A stretch of 64,000 bases of DNA from Nodosilinea nodulosa PCC 7104 (lineage in GTDB: Bacteria > Cyanobacteriota > Cyanobacteriia > Phormidesmidales > Phormidesmidaceae). Positions within the stretch are counted from its first letter, which is position 1. Each line of letters starts with the position of its first letter. Made by a program: the position numbers and the translations under genes. The notes below the pieces were generated by a model that was not told the origin of the DNA, searched no databases, and was given only the letters and a program-made list of their open reading frames with translations. This document shows positions 17,352 through 26,041 of this stretch, piece by piece. The DNA lies in assembly GCF_000309385.1 (NCBI RefSeq), contig NZ_JH976537.1, positions 2,152,029-2,216,028 of the forward strand. Reading direction: 5' to 3'.

Positions 17352-18605
17352 TTGCTCTCTCCATTTTTTAACCGCAGGTTGTTGCCGAGCGCAAAGCACC
17401 GCCGTCGATGGATCGGTGCGCTCTCGCTGGCGATCGCGCTGACCTTGACCTCAACCGCTCGGGCGCTGGCCCAGGCCCTGCCGCCAGCGGTTCGCTTTCC
17501 CTTTTTGGCCGACCCGCTGCAAGACACCCCCCTTGACCCGCTGCTGCCCAGGCCGGTGGTGTCGCGCCCGCTCAGTCCGCTGGAGCTGTACGCCCTGGAG
17601 CAGGACCTCGATCAGCTGGCCCTGGAGGCCGAGGCCCTGGCTAAGGCCGGGAATCTAGACGAGGCCCGCCCGATGTGGCAGCGCGAGATTCGCCTGCGCC
17701 GCCTGCTGGGCCCTGAGGCCGAACTGGCGGCTATTGACCGGGTGGGGCAGTGGCTGCGCGATAGCAATGCCACCCAAGACCTCCAGCTCTACGCCGTGCG
17801 GCTGAACGAAATTCGCGCTGAGCTTACCCTGACCGAAGACCGCGCCCTGCTGGAGCGTATGGCCACCACCTATGTGGTGCTGGGGGATGTCGATGCCGCC
17901 GCCGAAATCCGCCGGGACCTGGCCGCTGCCGCCCTGGCAGCAGGTGACGGGGCGGAGTACCGCCGCCAGCTCGAAATTTTGGCGGTCCTGCGGGCCGACT
18001 GGTTTTACTTTCCCGAGGCGGCTGAGGTCTACGGTGAGCTGGTGGCACTGGCCCAGAATGAGGCCAACCGCGACGACGAACTGCGCTACCTGGGGCTACA
18101 GGCCGACAACCTGGAGCAGGCCCAGGATTTTGCCGGGGCGATCGCCCTCCAGCAGCGCCAGCTCACCCTTTACCAGAGCGACGAAAGCCTGTGGCCGCAA
18201 ATTGCTCCCCTACAGCACCGGATTGCCAACAACTACCGCACCCTGGGCGATCTCGACATCGCCGCGCGCCAGTACCAGGCCGCCTACACCAACGCCATTG
18301 AGCAGCAGCAGATCGAGGTTGCCGCCAACGCCATTAACGACCTGGCAGACATCTACAAAACTCTGGGCCGCTGGACCGATGTCGGCTATCTCTACGAACA
18401 GCTCTTGGTCGTAGAACAGCAGGCCCACAGCGCCTACGGCATGATGGCCGCCTATGACGAGCTGGGCCAGGTGCATGAGCAGCTAGGCTCAACTCCCATG
18501 GCCCTGGCCGCCTACCGCGAAGGATTGGTGCTGGCGCGGGTGTTGGGCACCCACCAGGACTACTTCGAAGCTCAGATTGCGCGTCTTACCGGGGAAGCAT
18601 CCTGA
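17352..18605 (+). CDS. Secreted tetratricopeptide-repeat protein
   Basis: The 417-residue protein has a signal peptide (RRRWIGALSLAIALTLTSTARALAQA, residues about 18-43). A helical repeat body follows with TPR-like units from about residue 95 to 400 (for example IAPLQHRIANNYRTLGDLDIAARQYQAAY and AAYDELGQVHEQLGSTPMALAAYREGLVLA). It starts at TTG 17352. It is probably a periplasmic or thylakoid-lumen scaffold; the partner is unknown. The stop overlaps the start of the next gene by one base (TGATG), so the two are translationally coupled. Confidence 0.85.
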   Translation: MLSPFFNRRLLPSAKHRRRWIGALSLAIALTLTSTARALAQALPPAVRFPFLADPLQDTPLDPLLPRPVVSRPLSPLELYALEQDLDQLALEAEALAKAGNLDEARPMWQREIRLRRLLGPEAELAAIDRVGQWLRDSNATQDLQLYAVRLNEIRAELTLTEDRALLERMATTYVVLGDVDAAAEIRRDLAAAALAAGDGAEYRRQLEILAVLRADWFYFPEAAEVYGELVALAQNEANRDDELRYLGLQADNLEQAQDFAGAIALQQRQLTLYQSDESLWPQIAPLQHRIANNYRTLGDLDIAARQYQAAYTNAIEQQQIEVAANAINDLADIYKTLGRWTDVGYLYEQLLVVEQQAHSAYGMMAAYDELGQVHEQLGSTPMALAAYREGLVLARVLGTHQDYFEAQIARLTGEAS

Positions 18606-18916
18606 TGGTGATTGAATGGCTGACCTTTGCGGTCGATCCCGATCGCCGCGAAACCTTTATTCGTCTCGACAGTGAGATCTGGACGGCGGCCCTCAGCCAG
18701 TATCCCGGCTTTATCTCTAAGGAAGTGTGGATATCGCCGGATCTGCTGGATCAGGTAGTAGTGGTGATCCGCTGGCAAACCCGTGAGCAGTGGAAGGCCA
18801 TTTCCCCGGCCGATTTGGAGGCGATCGAGCGCCAGTTTGACGAGGCCGCAGATTTCTTCCACCGCATCATCGACTCCCGCGAGTACCAGGTGCGGCGGTA
18901 TCCTGCGCCCGTCTAG
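18605..18916 (+). CDS. TIGR03792 family protein (dimeric alpha-beta barrel fold)
   Basis: The 103-residue protein matches the cyanobacterial TIGR03792 pattern: MVIEWLTFAVDPDRRETFI, then SQYPGFISKEVWISP, and IRWQTREQWKAIS. The sequence resembles small ABM-type alpha-beta barrels that bind heme or flavin-like ligands, but no substrate is known. The ATG overlaps the preceding TGA, so it is co-translated with the TPR protein. That makes this pair a likely functional unit. Confidence 0.88.
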   Translation: MVIEWLTFAVDPDRRETFIRLDSEIWTAALSQYPGFISKEVWISPDLLDQVVVVIRWQTREQWKAISPADLEAIERQFDEAADFFHRIIDSREYQVRRYPAPV

Positions 18917-19073
18917 CCGAGAGGCTCAGTATTTAGCAGCAAATTTAGCAGCAAAAATTGGGCTTTACCGGATTGATTGTGCGATCGCCCGAACCTTTGG
19001 TCTATATCTATACAGCTAGAATATGTGGAAACTTTCTCTCTAGATAAGATTGTTATCTCGCAAAGTTAGTCAG

Positions 19074-19580
19074 ATGTTGCCTCACGAGGAAGCCTGGGAT
19101 CTGAAACCTGAAAATGGTCATGTGAATGCCCAATCACTACTGATTGAGTCTTACTACTGGGACTGCGTCGACGAAAACTCTCCATTGGGAAGCGATACCG
19201 GTGCTGATATCCTCTCGTTCTACAGTAAGGCGATCACTAGCGACCGAGAATTAGACCCCGTGAAGTTTATTGAATCTACTCTGGAATCATGGGAGATGCT
19301 GATCGACGACTGGTCGTTGAGCGATGAAGCGTCAATTAAGCAGCGAATGGTAGATGATCCCCATACCATTCGAGTATCTAATGAAGCCGTGATTGCTTTG
19401 GCCTTCGCTATGTACGTTATGCACGGTGACGTTGATCCGCGAATACGTGATATGGCGATCATCGCAGTAGATCGTGAAAGTACTCAGGCACTACTCGCCG
19501 AGTGGTGCTCAGCACGTGAGCGATCGGAGCGACTGGCTGACTTTAGGTATAAGCTCACGCAAATGCGGGAAACGAGATAA
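19074..19580 (+). CDS. Hypothetical protein, unknown family
   Basis: The 168-residue soluble acidic protein starts at ATG 19074 (a TTG lies 24 bases upstream in frame). It is predicted mainly helical (FIESTLESWEMLIDDWSL and AVIALAFAMYVMHGDVDPRIRDMAIIAVDRE) with a basic C-terminal helix. There is no membrane segment, cysteine cluster or known motif. Base composition is lower in GC than the flanking housekeeping genes. It stands at the start of a small accessory island with BrnT/BrnA and a transposase, so it may be an orphan of acquired DNA. Confidence 0.65.
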   Translation: MLPHEEAWDLKPENGHVNAQSLLIESYYWDCVDENSPLGSDTGADILSFYSKAITSDRELDPVKFIESTLESWEMLIDDWSLSDEASIKQRMVDDPHTIRVSNEAVIALAFAMYVMHGDVDPRIRDMAIIAVDRESTQALLAEWCSARERSERLADFRYKLTQMRETR

Positions 19581-19764
19581 CAGTTGTAATCCCGGGGCAA
19601 TCTAAGTCCAAGCATCAAACTTCGCAGTGCGGTGATATAGGACGTTATGCCGCTAGGACAGAACTTGAAGTCACGTGCGGGACAAAGGCGATCAAAATCA
19701 CTTGGAACGGTGGCTGTAACGACGATTTGTAACTACAATTAATTCCTGTAGCTGCCGTACAGTG

Positions 19765-20040
19765 ATGGAATATGAATGGGATGCAGCAAAACGTCTCGCT
19801 AATCTTCGTAAGCACGGCATCGATTTTGCTGACGTTCCGGCTGTGTTCGATGGCGACATCGTAACAGTTGAGGACAATCGTTTTGGTTATGGAGAGCTGC
19901 GTTTTGTCACCTTCGGTTTGTTGCAAGGGCAAGTGATTGCTGTTGTCCATACAGAACGTGAGGATTCTACCCGGATCATTTCTGCAAGAAAGGCGACGAA
20001 ATATGAACGACGAACCTACTTCGAGCAACTCTCAAACTGA
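19765..20040 (+). CDS. brnT: BrnT family ribonuclease toxin
   Basis: The 91-residue protein has the BrnT pattern MEYEWDAAKRLANLRKHGIDF (residues 1-21), the DNRFGYGELRFVTFGLLQG core, and VVHTEREDSTRIISARKATKYERRTYFE at the end. BrnT toxins are RelE-fold RNases that block translation. The start chosen is ATG 19765, preceded in frame by GTG 19762. Its antitoxin gene starts inside its 3' end (38-bp overlap), an unusually deep overlap giving tight coupling. Confidence 0.93.
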   Translation: MEYEWDAAKRLANLRKHGIDFADVPAVFDGDIVTVEDNRFGYGELRFVTFGLLQGQVIAVVHTEREDSTRIISARKATKYERRTYFEQLSN

Positions 20041-20290
20041 TTGGCAACGATTGGATGCCATGAGTGATGACGATATAGACTTGTCAGACTGTCCGGAGAT
20101 CACACCAGAAATGTTTGCTAATGCAGTTGTACGGCGGGGTTTGCCTGCTCCAAGAGCCAAGGCTCAAGTTACCCTTCGCATCGATAGTGATGTACTGGAG
20201 TGGTTTAAGTCTCATGGGCAGGGCTACCAAACACAGATTAATCAACTGCTACGAGCGTATATGGAAGCACATCAAGAACGAGCCAGTTAA
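20003..20290 (+). CDS. brnA: BrnA family antitoxin
   Basis: The 95-residue protein has an acidic N-terminus (DWQRLDAMSDDDIDLSDCPEI) typical of BrnA. Its C-terminal ribbon-helix-helix follows (AQVTLRIDSDVLEWFKSHGQGYQTQINQLLRAYMEA). BrnA binds BrnT and represses their joint promoter through the RHH domain. The start ATG 20003 lies in another frame inside brnT. The next downstream object is a transposase, so the cassette may have arrived as part of an island. Confidence 0.93.
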   Translation: MNDEPTSSNSQTDWQRLDAMSDDDIDLSDCPEITPEMFANAVVRRGLPAPRAKAQVTLRIDSDVLEWFKSHGQGYQTQINQLLRAYMEAHQERAS

Positions 20291-20402
20291 TGCCGCGAGC
20301 TCTTTTTGACATGTCGAGGGGCAGCAGGGTACCAACGTAAGGTGGGATAAAGAGACACTTGATTTGGGGTATCAATAAGCACTCTATCAAAATGATATAA
20401 AA

Positions 20403-20426
20403 GGCTCTGGGCGTTGCCGCAGAGCC
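20403..20426. terminator. Hairpin, possible terminator on the minus strand
   Basis: GGCTCTG (20403-20409) and CAGAGCC (20420-20426) form a perfect 7-bp stem. On the minus strand the stem is followed by TTTTATA. It borders the left end of the transposon and could stop transcription leaving the element, or shield the transposase from outside reads. Confidence 0.4.
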
Positions 20427-22080
20427 GGGTATCGTTACCGGAACGAATTCAACCCGGAACGATGACCTCCAATATATGAGAACGGCGACACCAGGTCGCC
20501 GAATTTTTGAGAACGCAGGGTCGAGCGGCGCTGAGCGTGATAGCCGAGGCGACGGGAATGAGCCGTAGCAGTGTCCATCGCCATCAGCAGTCGATAGACC
20601 GTGCTGAGCAATACCCTGAGTCGGGTGGGTGGGAAACCGTAGTGGGGTATCAGTGGCTGGTGCGCTTGGTGATAGCGGTGGTGTATCACTTTGGGATTAA
20701 GCAAGGGGTGGGTGCCGAGAGCCTATCGGCATTTTTCAAAGCGATTCATGTCGATACTCATCTCGGCTGTTCGCCCACAGCGCTGCGACAATTGAAACGT
20801 CGGGTGGAGGCCGCTATCGTGGACTATGGCCGCACCCAAGCCGAGCGATGCCAACCGACTGAGGGCCAGGACGTCTGGCTGGGGGCCGATGAAACCTTCT
20901 TTGGCCTGCCCACCCTGGTGTTGATGGAGTTAGCTAGTGGCTTTATTTTCACTGAGGTTGAAACCCAAGACCGCACCTACAGAACCTGGACATCGCAGCT
21001 CCCGCCCGAGTGGGAACAAGCCGGATGGACCTGTCACAGCCTGGTTAGCGATGAGGCGCGGGCGCTGATTAAATTGGCCACCACAGGCTTAGGCACCGTC
21101 AGTGTAGCGGACTTATTCCATGTTCTGCGCAACCTGGGACGACCGCTAGGGCGGAGCCTGGGGCAACAGTTAGCGCAGGTGGAGACGCAAGCCAGGCAAC
21201 TGCTGCACCGTCTGAGTCAAGCGTCTACCGACGCACCTGACCCCAGCCTGCAGACTCAATATGACGCCGTTGTCCAACAGCAGCAGCAGGTCATCGACGA
21301 CCAACAGCGCTACCGTCAGACGCGACAAGCCATCAGTCTAAGCGTCCATCCCTTCGATCTCGAGACCGGCCAATGGCAACTGGCCACCGACCTCAGGGCT
21401 CGACTCAGCGCCCTGCTGCCCACCCTCAATGCCCTGGCCGCAGACTACGGTGGAGCATCCGCCTGGTCTGCCGTGGCGACCTTTGAACGTCAGATCCCGG
21501 CCTTAGCCCAAGGCGTCCACGCCTGGTGGCGTTGGGCCACCCACGCTCTATCGGTAGAAACCCAAGATCCTGAGGTGCAAACCTGGGTGCTGACGGTTCT
21601 ATTGCCCTGGCTATATTGGTCGCAACAAGCCGATAAAACCCGCACCCCTCACCTCAAGCATCGCTACCAGCAGGCCGCTAGTGATGCCTTCAATTCCTTG
21701 ATGAAAGCCGAGATGACGCTGATGCTCCAGGCGGCTGATGTCCTACGGTGGATACAATGGGGCCGACGGATGTGTGCCAACTATCAGCGCACCTCATCGG
21801 CGGTGGAGGGCCGCAATGGCTATCTCGCCCAGCGACATCACGCCTCTCGGGGCTTTTCGCCCCAGGCCCTCTCAGTGCTCACCATCCTCCACAATTTTGA
21901 CCTCAAGCGCCCGGATGGCTCCACCGCCGCCCAGCGTCTCTTTGGTCATCCCTTTCCTGACCTCTTTGAGTCTGTCTTAAGTACCTTTACGGAGCTGCCT
22001 ATGCCTAGACGGTCTTCTGTGTCACAACAGCCCAATCCCTGGTACGGTCAATCTGTCCCGGCTTAAGTTGATACCCGGGC
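20424..22080 (+). mobile_element. Insertion sequence carrying a DUF6399-type transposase (ends approximate)
   Basis: The single transposase gene is bordered by short inverted termini: CCGGGTATC at 20425-20433 and GATACCCGG at 22070-22078. A second left-end feature is the direct repeat CCGGAACGA at 20438 and 20454. The arms are only nine bases perfect, and no clean target duplication is visible, so the ends are tentative. Size is about 1.65 kb. Confidence 0.55.
20507..22066 (+). CDS. DDE-type transposase, DUF6399 family
   Basis: The 519-residue protein has an N-terminal helix-turn-helix (LSVIAEATGMSRSSVHRHQQ, residues 9-28). A catalytic region follows with plausible acidic residues Asp128 (WLGADETFFGLPT), Asp182/Asp202 (LVSDEARAL, SVADLFHVL) and Glu434 (SAVEGRNGYLAQRHH). 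The C-terminal part is typical of DUF6399 (FSPQALSVLTILHNFDLKRPDG). The only usable start is TTG 20507; the frame is closed by TGA at 20477. The N-terminus might therefore be truncated compared with homologs. No internal stop is seen. Confidence 0.82.
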   Translation: MRTQGRAALSVIAEATGMSRSSVHRHQQSIDRAEQYPESGGWETVVGYQWLVRLVIAVVYHFGIKQGVGAESLSAFFKAIHVDTHLGCSPTALRQLKRRVEAAIVDYGRTQAERCQPTEGQDVWLGADETFFGLPTLVLMELASGFIFTEVETQDRTYRTWTSQLPPEWEQAGWTCHSLVSDEARALIKLATTGLGTVSVADLFHVLRNLGRPLGRSLGQQLAQVETQARQLLHRLSQASTDAPDPSLQTQYDAVVQQQQQVIDDQQRYRQTRQAISLSVHPFDLETGQWQLATDLRARLSALLPTLNALAADYGGASAWSAVATFERQIPALAQGVHAWWRWATHALSVETQDPEVQTWVLTVLLPWLYWSQQADKTRTPHLKHRYQQAASDAFNSLMKAEMTLMLQAADVLRWIQWGRRMCANYQRTSSAVEGRNGYLAQRHHASRGFSPQALSVLTILHNFDLKRPDGSTAAQRLFGHPFPDLFESVLSTFTELPMPRRSSVSQQPNPWYGQSVPA

Positions 22081-22168
22081 AGCATTGACAAAACCTGGCA
22101 CGCAGGCTGTCAGACCGAATTTGAGGGCTGCGGCTGCGCTAGGATACGGGCAGTACTGCCTTCTTGCC

Positions 22169-22522
22169 ATGCTGTCGTGTCCCCGCTGCCAGGCCACCCT
22201 CGAACCCACCGCCATTCAGTGCCCTCGCTGTCGGCTTCCCCTCAAGGCCCACGGGCACCCTGGCATACCGCTGCACCGTACCGAGGGTGGTGAGGCCCTG
22301 TGTGCCACCTGTGTCTACGATGCCGATGACACCTGCAATTTTCCCCAGCGACCCCACGCCGAAACCTGCACCCTTTATCGGTCTGTCAATGCCGCGCAGG
22401 ATATGGAGCTGCCAGCCCTCTCACCGGGGCAGCAAATTAGTTTCTGGGTCCGCAACCACCGGGGGCTGATGGCCCTGGGCGGCCTACTGCTGCTGAGCCT
22501 GGTGCTGGTGCTGGTCCGCTAG
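22169..22522 (+). CDS. Zinc-ribbon protein with C-terminal membrane anchor
   Basis: The 117-residue protein has a double zinc ribbon at its start (MLSCPRCQATLEPTAIQCPRCRL). A second cysteine set follows (ALCATCVYDADDTCNFPQRP, then ETCTLY), and a single membrane helix sits at the end (LMALGGLLLLSLVLVLVR). It is tail-anchored with the metal sites in the cytoplasm. The start ATG 22169 is chosen because the CPRC motif follows at once. Function is unknown. It ends with a 4-bp convergent overlap with the alpha-E gene. Confidence 0.8.
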   Translation: MLSCPRCQATLEPTAIQCPRCRLPLKAHGHPGIPLHRTEGGEALCATCVYDADDTCNFPQRPHAETCTLYRSVNAAQDMELPALSPGQQISFWVRNHRGLMALGGLLLLSLVLVLVR

Positions 22523-23475
22523 GTCAGCGACATCGGCTCTAGGGCAAAAAAGTCCGAGAAGATGTTTGCTCCCACGTCGTTAAGTCGATTTTGCAGGCCG
22601 TCGAGAAACTCGTGCAGCCCCCGCTCGGTAATTTCTTCAATGGTGAGGTAGTCGAGCTCGGAGCGCAGGCGACCCAGGGCGCGATCGCTGCCCGTGCGCC
22701 AGGTGCCCGACGGCGTGCCGGAGATGCAGTGCAGCGATCGCTCCGCCTCAATCAAACAGAACTGGATCGAGCGCGGAAACTCTCGATTGAGAATCAAAAA
22801 CTCCGTCACCCCGCGCGGGGTAATGCGGTACTGGCACTTGCGGTACATCTCGTAGGCGCTGGCCGACTTCAGCAGGGCAATCCACTGCAAATCGTCCAGG
22901 GGCGAGCCCACATCGGTGACCGAGGGCAGCAAAATGTAGTACTTGACGTCGAGAATGCGGGCGGTTTTGTCGGCCCGCTCCAGCAGTCGCCCCAGCTGGC
23001 CAAAGTGCCAGCCCTCGGTGTGGGCCATGGTGGCATCCATCACCCCGGCAAACAGGTGACTGGCCATTTTGACCTCGGGAAAAAAGGTGTGCAGCTCCGA
23101 CAGCCGCCCCACATTCGCTGCCTCGTTCACCATCAGGTAAAACGAATTCACCTGCTCCCACATTTCTGAAGAAATCACCTCCCGCACCGATCGCGCATTT
23201 TCCCGCGCCGACCGGAGGCAGGAAATAATCGAGTTGGGGTACTCGCGATCGAAGGTCAGGAACCGCAGAATATTGTCGGCGGTGGCCTCGCCATAGCGCG
23301 CCGCAAACATCGCCTGATCGCCCGTCGTTCTGACCAGGGGTTCCCACTGCTGCTCCATATCCGGCGGGGCGTCCAGCAGCAGGTTGAGGTTTACATCCAC
23401 AAAGCGGGCCACGTTTTCGGCCCGCTCGACGTAGCGGTTGAGCCAGTAAATCGAATCGGCGACGCGGCTGAGCAT
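22519..23475 (-). CDS. Alpha-E domain protein
   Basis: The 318-residue all-helical protein starts MLSRVADSIYWLNRYVERAEN, the family signature. Inner motifs are REVISSEMWEQVNSFYL and FHGLGRLLERADKTARILDVKYY-like (here FGQLGRLLERADKTARILD). Alpha-E proteins are encoded with circularly permuted ATP-grasp enzymes and transglutaminase-like proteins in a peptide-forming or amide-ligase system of uncertain product. The ATP-grasp partner lies upstream on the same strand, separated by a Uma2 gene. I chose ATG 23475 rather than an upstream start in the repeat tract. Confidence 0.92.
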   Translation of the reverse strand: MLSRVADSIYWLNRYVERAENVARFVDVNLNLLLDAPPDMEQQWEPLVRTTGDQAMFAARYGEATADNILRFLTFDREYPNSIISCLRSARENARSVREVISSEMWEQVNSFYLMVNEAANVGRLSELHTFFPEVKMASHLFAGVMDATMAHTEGWHFGQLGRLLERADKTARILDVKYYILLPSVTDVGSPLDDLQWIALLKSASAYEMYRKCQYRITPRGVTEFLILNREFPRSIQFCLIEAERSLHCISGTPSGTWRTGSDRALGRLRSELDYLTIEEITERGLHEFLDGLQNRLNDVGANIFSDFFALEPMSLT

Positions 23476-23486
23476 AAGAGTGGATA

Positions 23487-23522
23487 GGTAGGAGAGTGAG
23501 TGGGTAGAGGGGTAGGAGAGTG
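23487..23522. repeat. Purine-rich short repeat
   Basis: GGTAGGAGAGTG occurs at 23487-23498 and again at 23511-23522, with GTGGGTAG words between. It is similar in kind to the reverse complement of the tract at 13289-13340. It lies just upstream of the alpha-E start. Confidence 0.6.
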
Positions 23523-23540
23523 GGTGGGGGTTCTTGCCGC

Positions 23541-24104
23541 TCACTCCAGGAGCCAGTTGAACAAATCCTGAATGGTGAGGGCTAAATCACTAGCGAAGGT
23601 GGGTACGGGCAAGACATCCTGGGGTCGATCAAAAACAGCCGTCTCTTGTTTAGGGCGATAGACAAAGACCGTTTGTTCATCAGGGTCGATCAGCCAGCCC
23701 ACTTGAGTGCCGTGCCTGAGGCAGTGGAGAATATTTTTTGTGACCCTGGTTTGGCTTTGGTCTGGGGAGAGGATTTCAACTGTCCAGTCTGGAGCAACAG
23801 CAAAAGTATTAGCGACTTCACCATTGTCATCGCGAGGAATGCGGCTCCACGTCATTACCACCACATCTGGGACTACAGAGCGATTCCCAAATGTGCACCG
23901 CAGTTCTGGAAAAGCGCGAGCAGTGCGTTTTGGTTTTAAAGCAGTGTTAACAAATGGTACAAATTCACCCTGAATGGCACTGTGCTTTCCTTGAGGCATA
24001 GGTTTTTGAAGAATTTGTCCATCCATAAACTCACTGGCAGGTTTGGTTTCTGGTAGCTTCAGAAACTCTTCCAGAGTCAATGTTTTAGAGGAGAGTTGCA
24101 CCAT
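23541..24104 (-). CDS. Uma2 family endonuclease-fold protein (DUF820)
   Basis: The 187-residue protein has the PD-(D/E)XK-like Uma2 pattern: LTLEEFLKLPETKPASEFMDGQI, SVVPDVVVMTW (catalytic Asp), APDWTVEILSPDQS (Glu) and GTQVGWLIDPDEQTVFVYRP. Such genes are very abundant in cyanobacteria, often mobile, and their true activity is unproven. It sits between the alpha-E and ATP-grasp genes, which elsewhere are neighbours, so it looks inserted. Codon usage is more AT-rich than its neighbours. Confidence 0.92.
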   Translation of the reverse strand: MVQLSSKTLTLEEFLKLPETKPASEFMDGQILQKPMPQGKHSAIQGEFVPFVNTALKPKRTARAFPELRCTFGNRSVVPDVVVMTWSRIPRDDNGEVANTFAVAPDWTVEILSPDQSQTRVTKNILHCLRHGTQVGWLIDPDEQTVFVYRPKQETAVFDRPQDVLPVPTFASDLALTIQDLFNWLLE

Positions 24105-24196
24105 TTAAAACCTACAACTAGCTAATTGAAGGGTGAGCTGTTCCCATCGTAATGAGTTCTTGAATGTGCTGTTGCTCGCGCGCTTTGTCCGACGCC

Positions 24197-25678
24197 CTAT
24201 TGGCTTTGACCCTGTCTTTGAATCGGTAGCTGGGCGTTGGGGTCGATCGATTTCACCACCCAGGTGTCTTTGCTGCCGCCGCCCTGGGAGGAGTTGACCA
24301 CCAGGGAGCCGCGCTTGAGGGCGACGCGGGTGAGGCCACCGGGGTTAACGTAGATATCCTGGCCGTAGAGGATGTAGGGCCTGAGATCGACGTGGCAGCC
24401 CTCGAAGGTGTCGTCGATTAGGGTGGGTACCCGCGACAGGCAGAGGGTGGGCTGGGCAATGTAGCCTCGGGGGTTGGCGCGAATGCGATCGCTAAACTCG
24501 GCCTGCTGTTCCTCGGTAGAGTGCGGGCCGATCAGCATGCCGTAACCGCCGGAGGCGTTGGTGGCCTTCACCACCAGCTGGTCTAGGTTGTCGAGTACGT
24601 GGGCCTGCTGGGTCGCGTCTTCGCACAGGTAGGTGGGCACGTTGGGGATGATCTGATCTTCGTCGAGGTAGTAGCGGATCATCTGGGGCACGTAGGCGTA
24701 GACCAGCTTGTCGTCGGCGACGCCGGTACCAAGGGCATTGGCCAGCGCCACTCGCCCCGCCCGGTACACCTCCATTAGCCCCGGCACCCCCAGCAGCGAG
24801 TCGGGCCGAAAGGCTTTGGGGTCAATGAAGTCGTCGTCGATGCGGCGGTACATCACGTCTACCCGCTCCAGGCCTTTGGTGGTGCGCATCTTCAGGTAGC
24901 CGTCCGACACCACCAGGTCGCGACCTTCCACCAGTTCAGCCCCCATCTGCTGAGCCAAAAAGGAATGCTCAAAATAGGCCGAGTTGTACATACCGGGGGT
25001 GAGCACCGCCACCCGGGGATTGATCAGCGTCTCAGGCACCAGGCTCAGCAGGGTTTCGAGCAGCTGGCTGGCGTAGTCATCTACGGCCGCAATGTCCATG
25101 GCGGCAAACAGGTGGGGAAAGGTGTTCTTCATCACCCGCCGATTTTCCAGCACGTAGGAGACCCCGGAGGGGCAGCGCATGTTGTCTTCCAGCACGTACC
25201 AGGTGCCGTCTTTGTCGCGCACCAGGTCGGTGCCGGTGATGTGGCACCAGATATTGTTGGGCGGGTTTAGGCCCATGCAGGGCTTTAGGAAGCCCGGTGC
25301 CGACTCCACTACGTGGCGCGGAATCACGCCGTCGTTGAGAATCTTTTGGTCGTTGTAGACATCGTGAATGAAGCAGTTGATCGCGTAGATCCGCTGCTTT
25401 AGGCCTTTCTCTATCCACTCCCACTCGTGGCCGGGCACGATGCGGGGAATCACGTCGAAGGGAAAGATGCGCTCGGTACCCTGGTTGTCGCTGTAGACGT
25501 TGAAGGTGACCCCCAGCTTAAACAGGGCATTTTGCGCCGCCTGCTGCCGCTGTTGCAAATCGGCCAGAGACAAAGCATTGACCCGCTGCACGAGCAGGTC
25601 CGCCTCGGGGCGCGGCTGGCCTTGGCCTAAAAACAGCTCATCAAAAAAGTCGCCGGGGTCGTAGGCGTCAAATAGCAC
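24197..25678 (-). CDS. Circularly permuted ATP-grasp type 2 protein
   Basis: The 493-residue protein starts MLFDAYDPGDFFDELF. Family landmarks include GTERIFPFDVIPRIVPGHEWEWIEKGLKQRI, WYVLEDNMRCPSGVSYVLENR, VAVLTPGMYNSAYFEHSFLA, NASGGYGMLIGP and RPYILYGQDIYVNPGGLTRVAL. It is predicted to catalyse ATP-dependent ligation of a carboxylate to an amine and works with the alpha-E protein. The system product is unknown. A transglutaminase-like third member is not present in the window. Confidence 0.95.
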   Translation of the reverse strand: MLFDAYDPGDFFDELFLGQGQPRPEADLLVQRVNALSLADLQQRQQAAQNALFKLGVTFNVYSDNQGTERIFPFDVIPRIVPGHEWEWIEKGLKQRIYAINCFIHDVYNDQKILNDGVIPRHVVESAPGFLKPCMGLNPPNNIWCHITGTDLVRDKDGTWYVLEDNMRCPSGVSYVLENRRVMKNTFPHLFAAMDIAAVDDYASQLLETLLSLVPETLINPRVAVLTPGMYNSAYFEHSFLAQQMGAELVEGRDLVVSDGYLKMRTTKGLERVDVMYRRIDDDFIDPKAFRPDSLLGVPGLMEVYRAGRVALANALGTGVADDKLVYAYVPQMIRYYLDEDQIIPNVPTYLCEDATQQAHVLDNLDQLVVKATNASGGYGMLIGPHSTEEQQAEFSDRIRANPRGYIAQPTLCLSRVPTLIDDTFEGCHVDLRPYILYGQDIYVNPGGLTRVALKRGSLVVNSSQGGGSKDTWVVKSIDPNAQLPIQRQGQSQ

Positions 25679-26041
25679 CAGGGATCTCCAAAAATAAGCT
25701 TCGGGTATCGAATGTATGGCTAGGCACCATAGGATTGATCATTACCGGGGAGGGTAGACCTAAGGCTGTAGTTTACGCTACGAAGTCGTTGGTCAAGCCC
25801 GCCGAATGCGCACTTCCGGGCTAGCTTTAGGATTCAATCAGCCTCAACCTGGCGGGGCCGCGCGATCGCCCAAACCGCACCAAACCCAAAGCAATCGGCA
25901 GCGGCAGCCCGGCATTTGGCCATCGCTAGCCCTGCTGGACAGCGGGGGGGCCAAATCTCAATCCACTCGCTAAAAGCGATCGCACGAGCTACCGCGCGAT
26001 CGCCTAGATTCCTTAAAAACTAGCTCTCAAAACCCCAGCGG
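25679..26041. other. Intergenic, promoter region of the ATP-grasp gene
   Basis: This 363-bp stretch lies between two minus-strand genes. It holds several GCGATCGC HIP1 octamers in its second half and no open frame with coding quality. No clear terminator was found for the ATP-grasp side. Confidence 0.5.
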
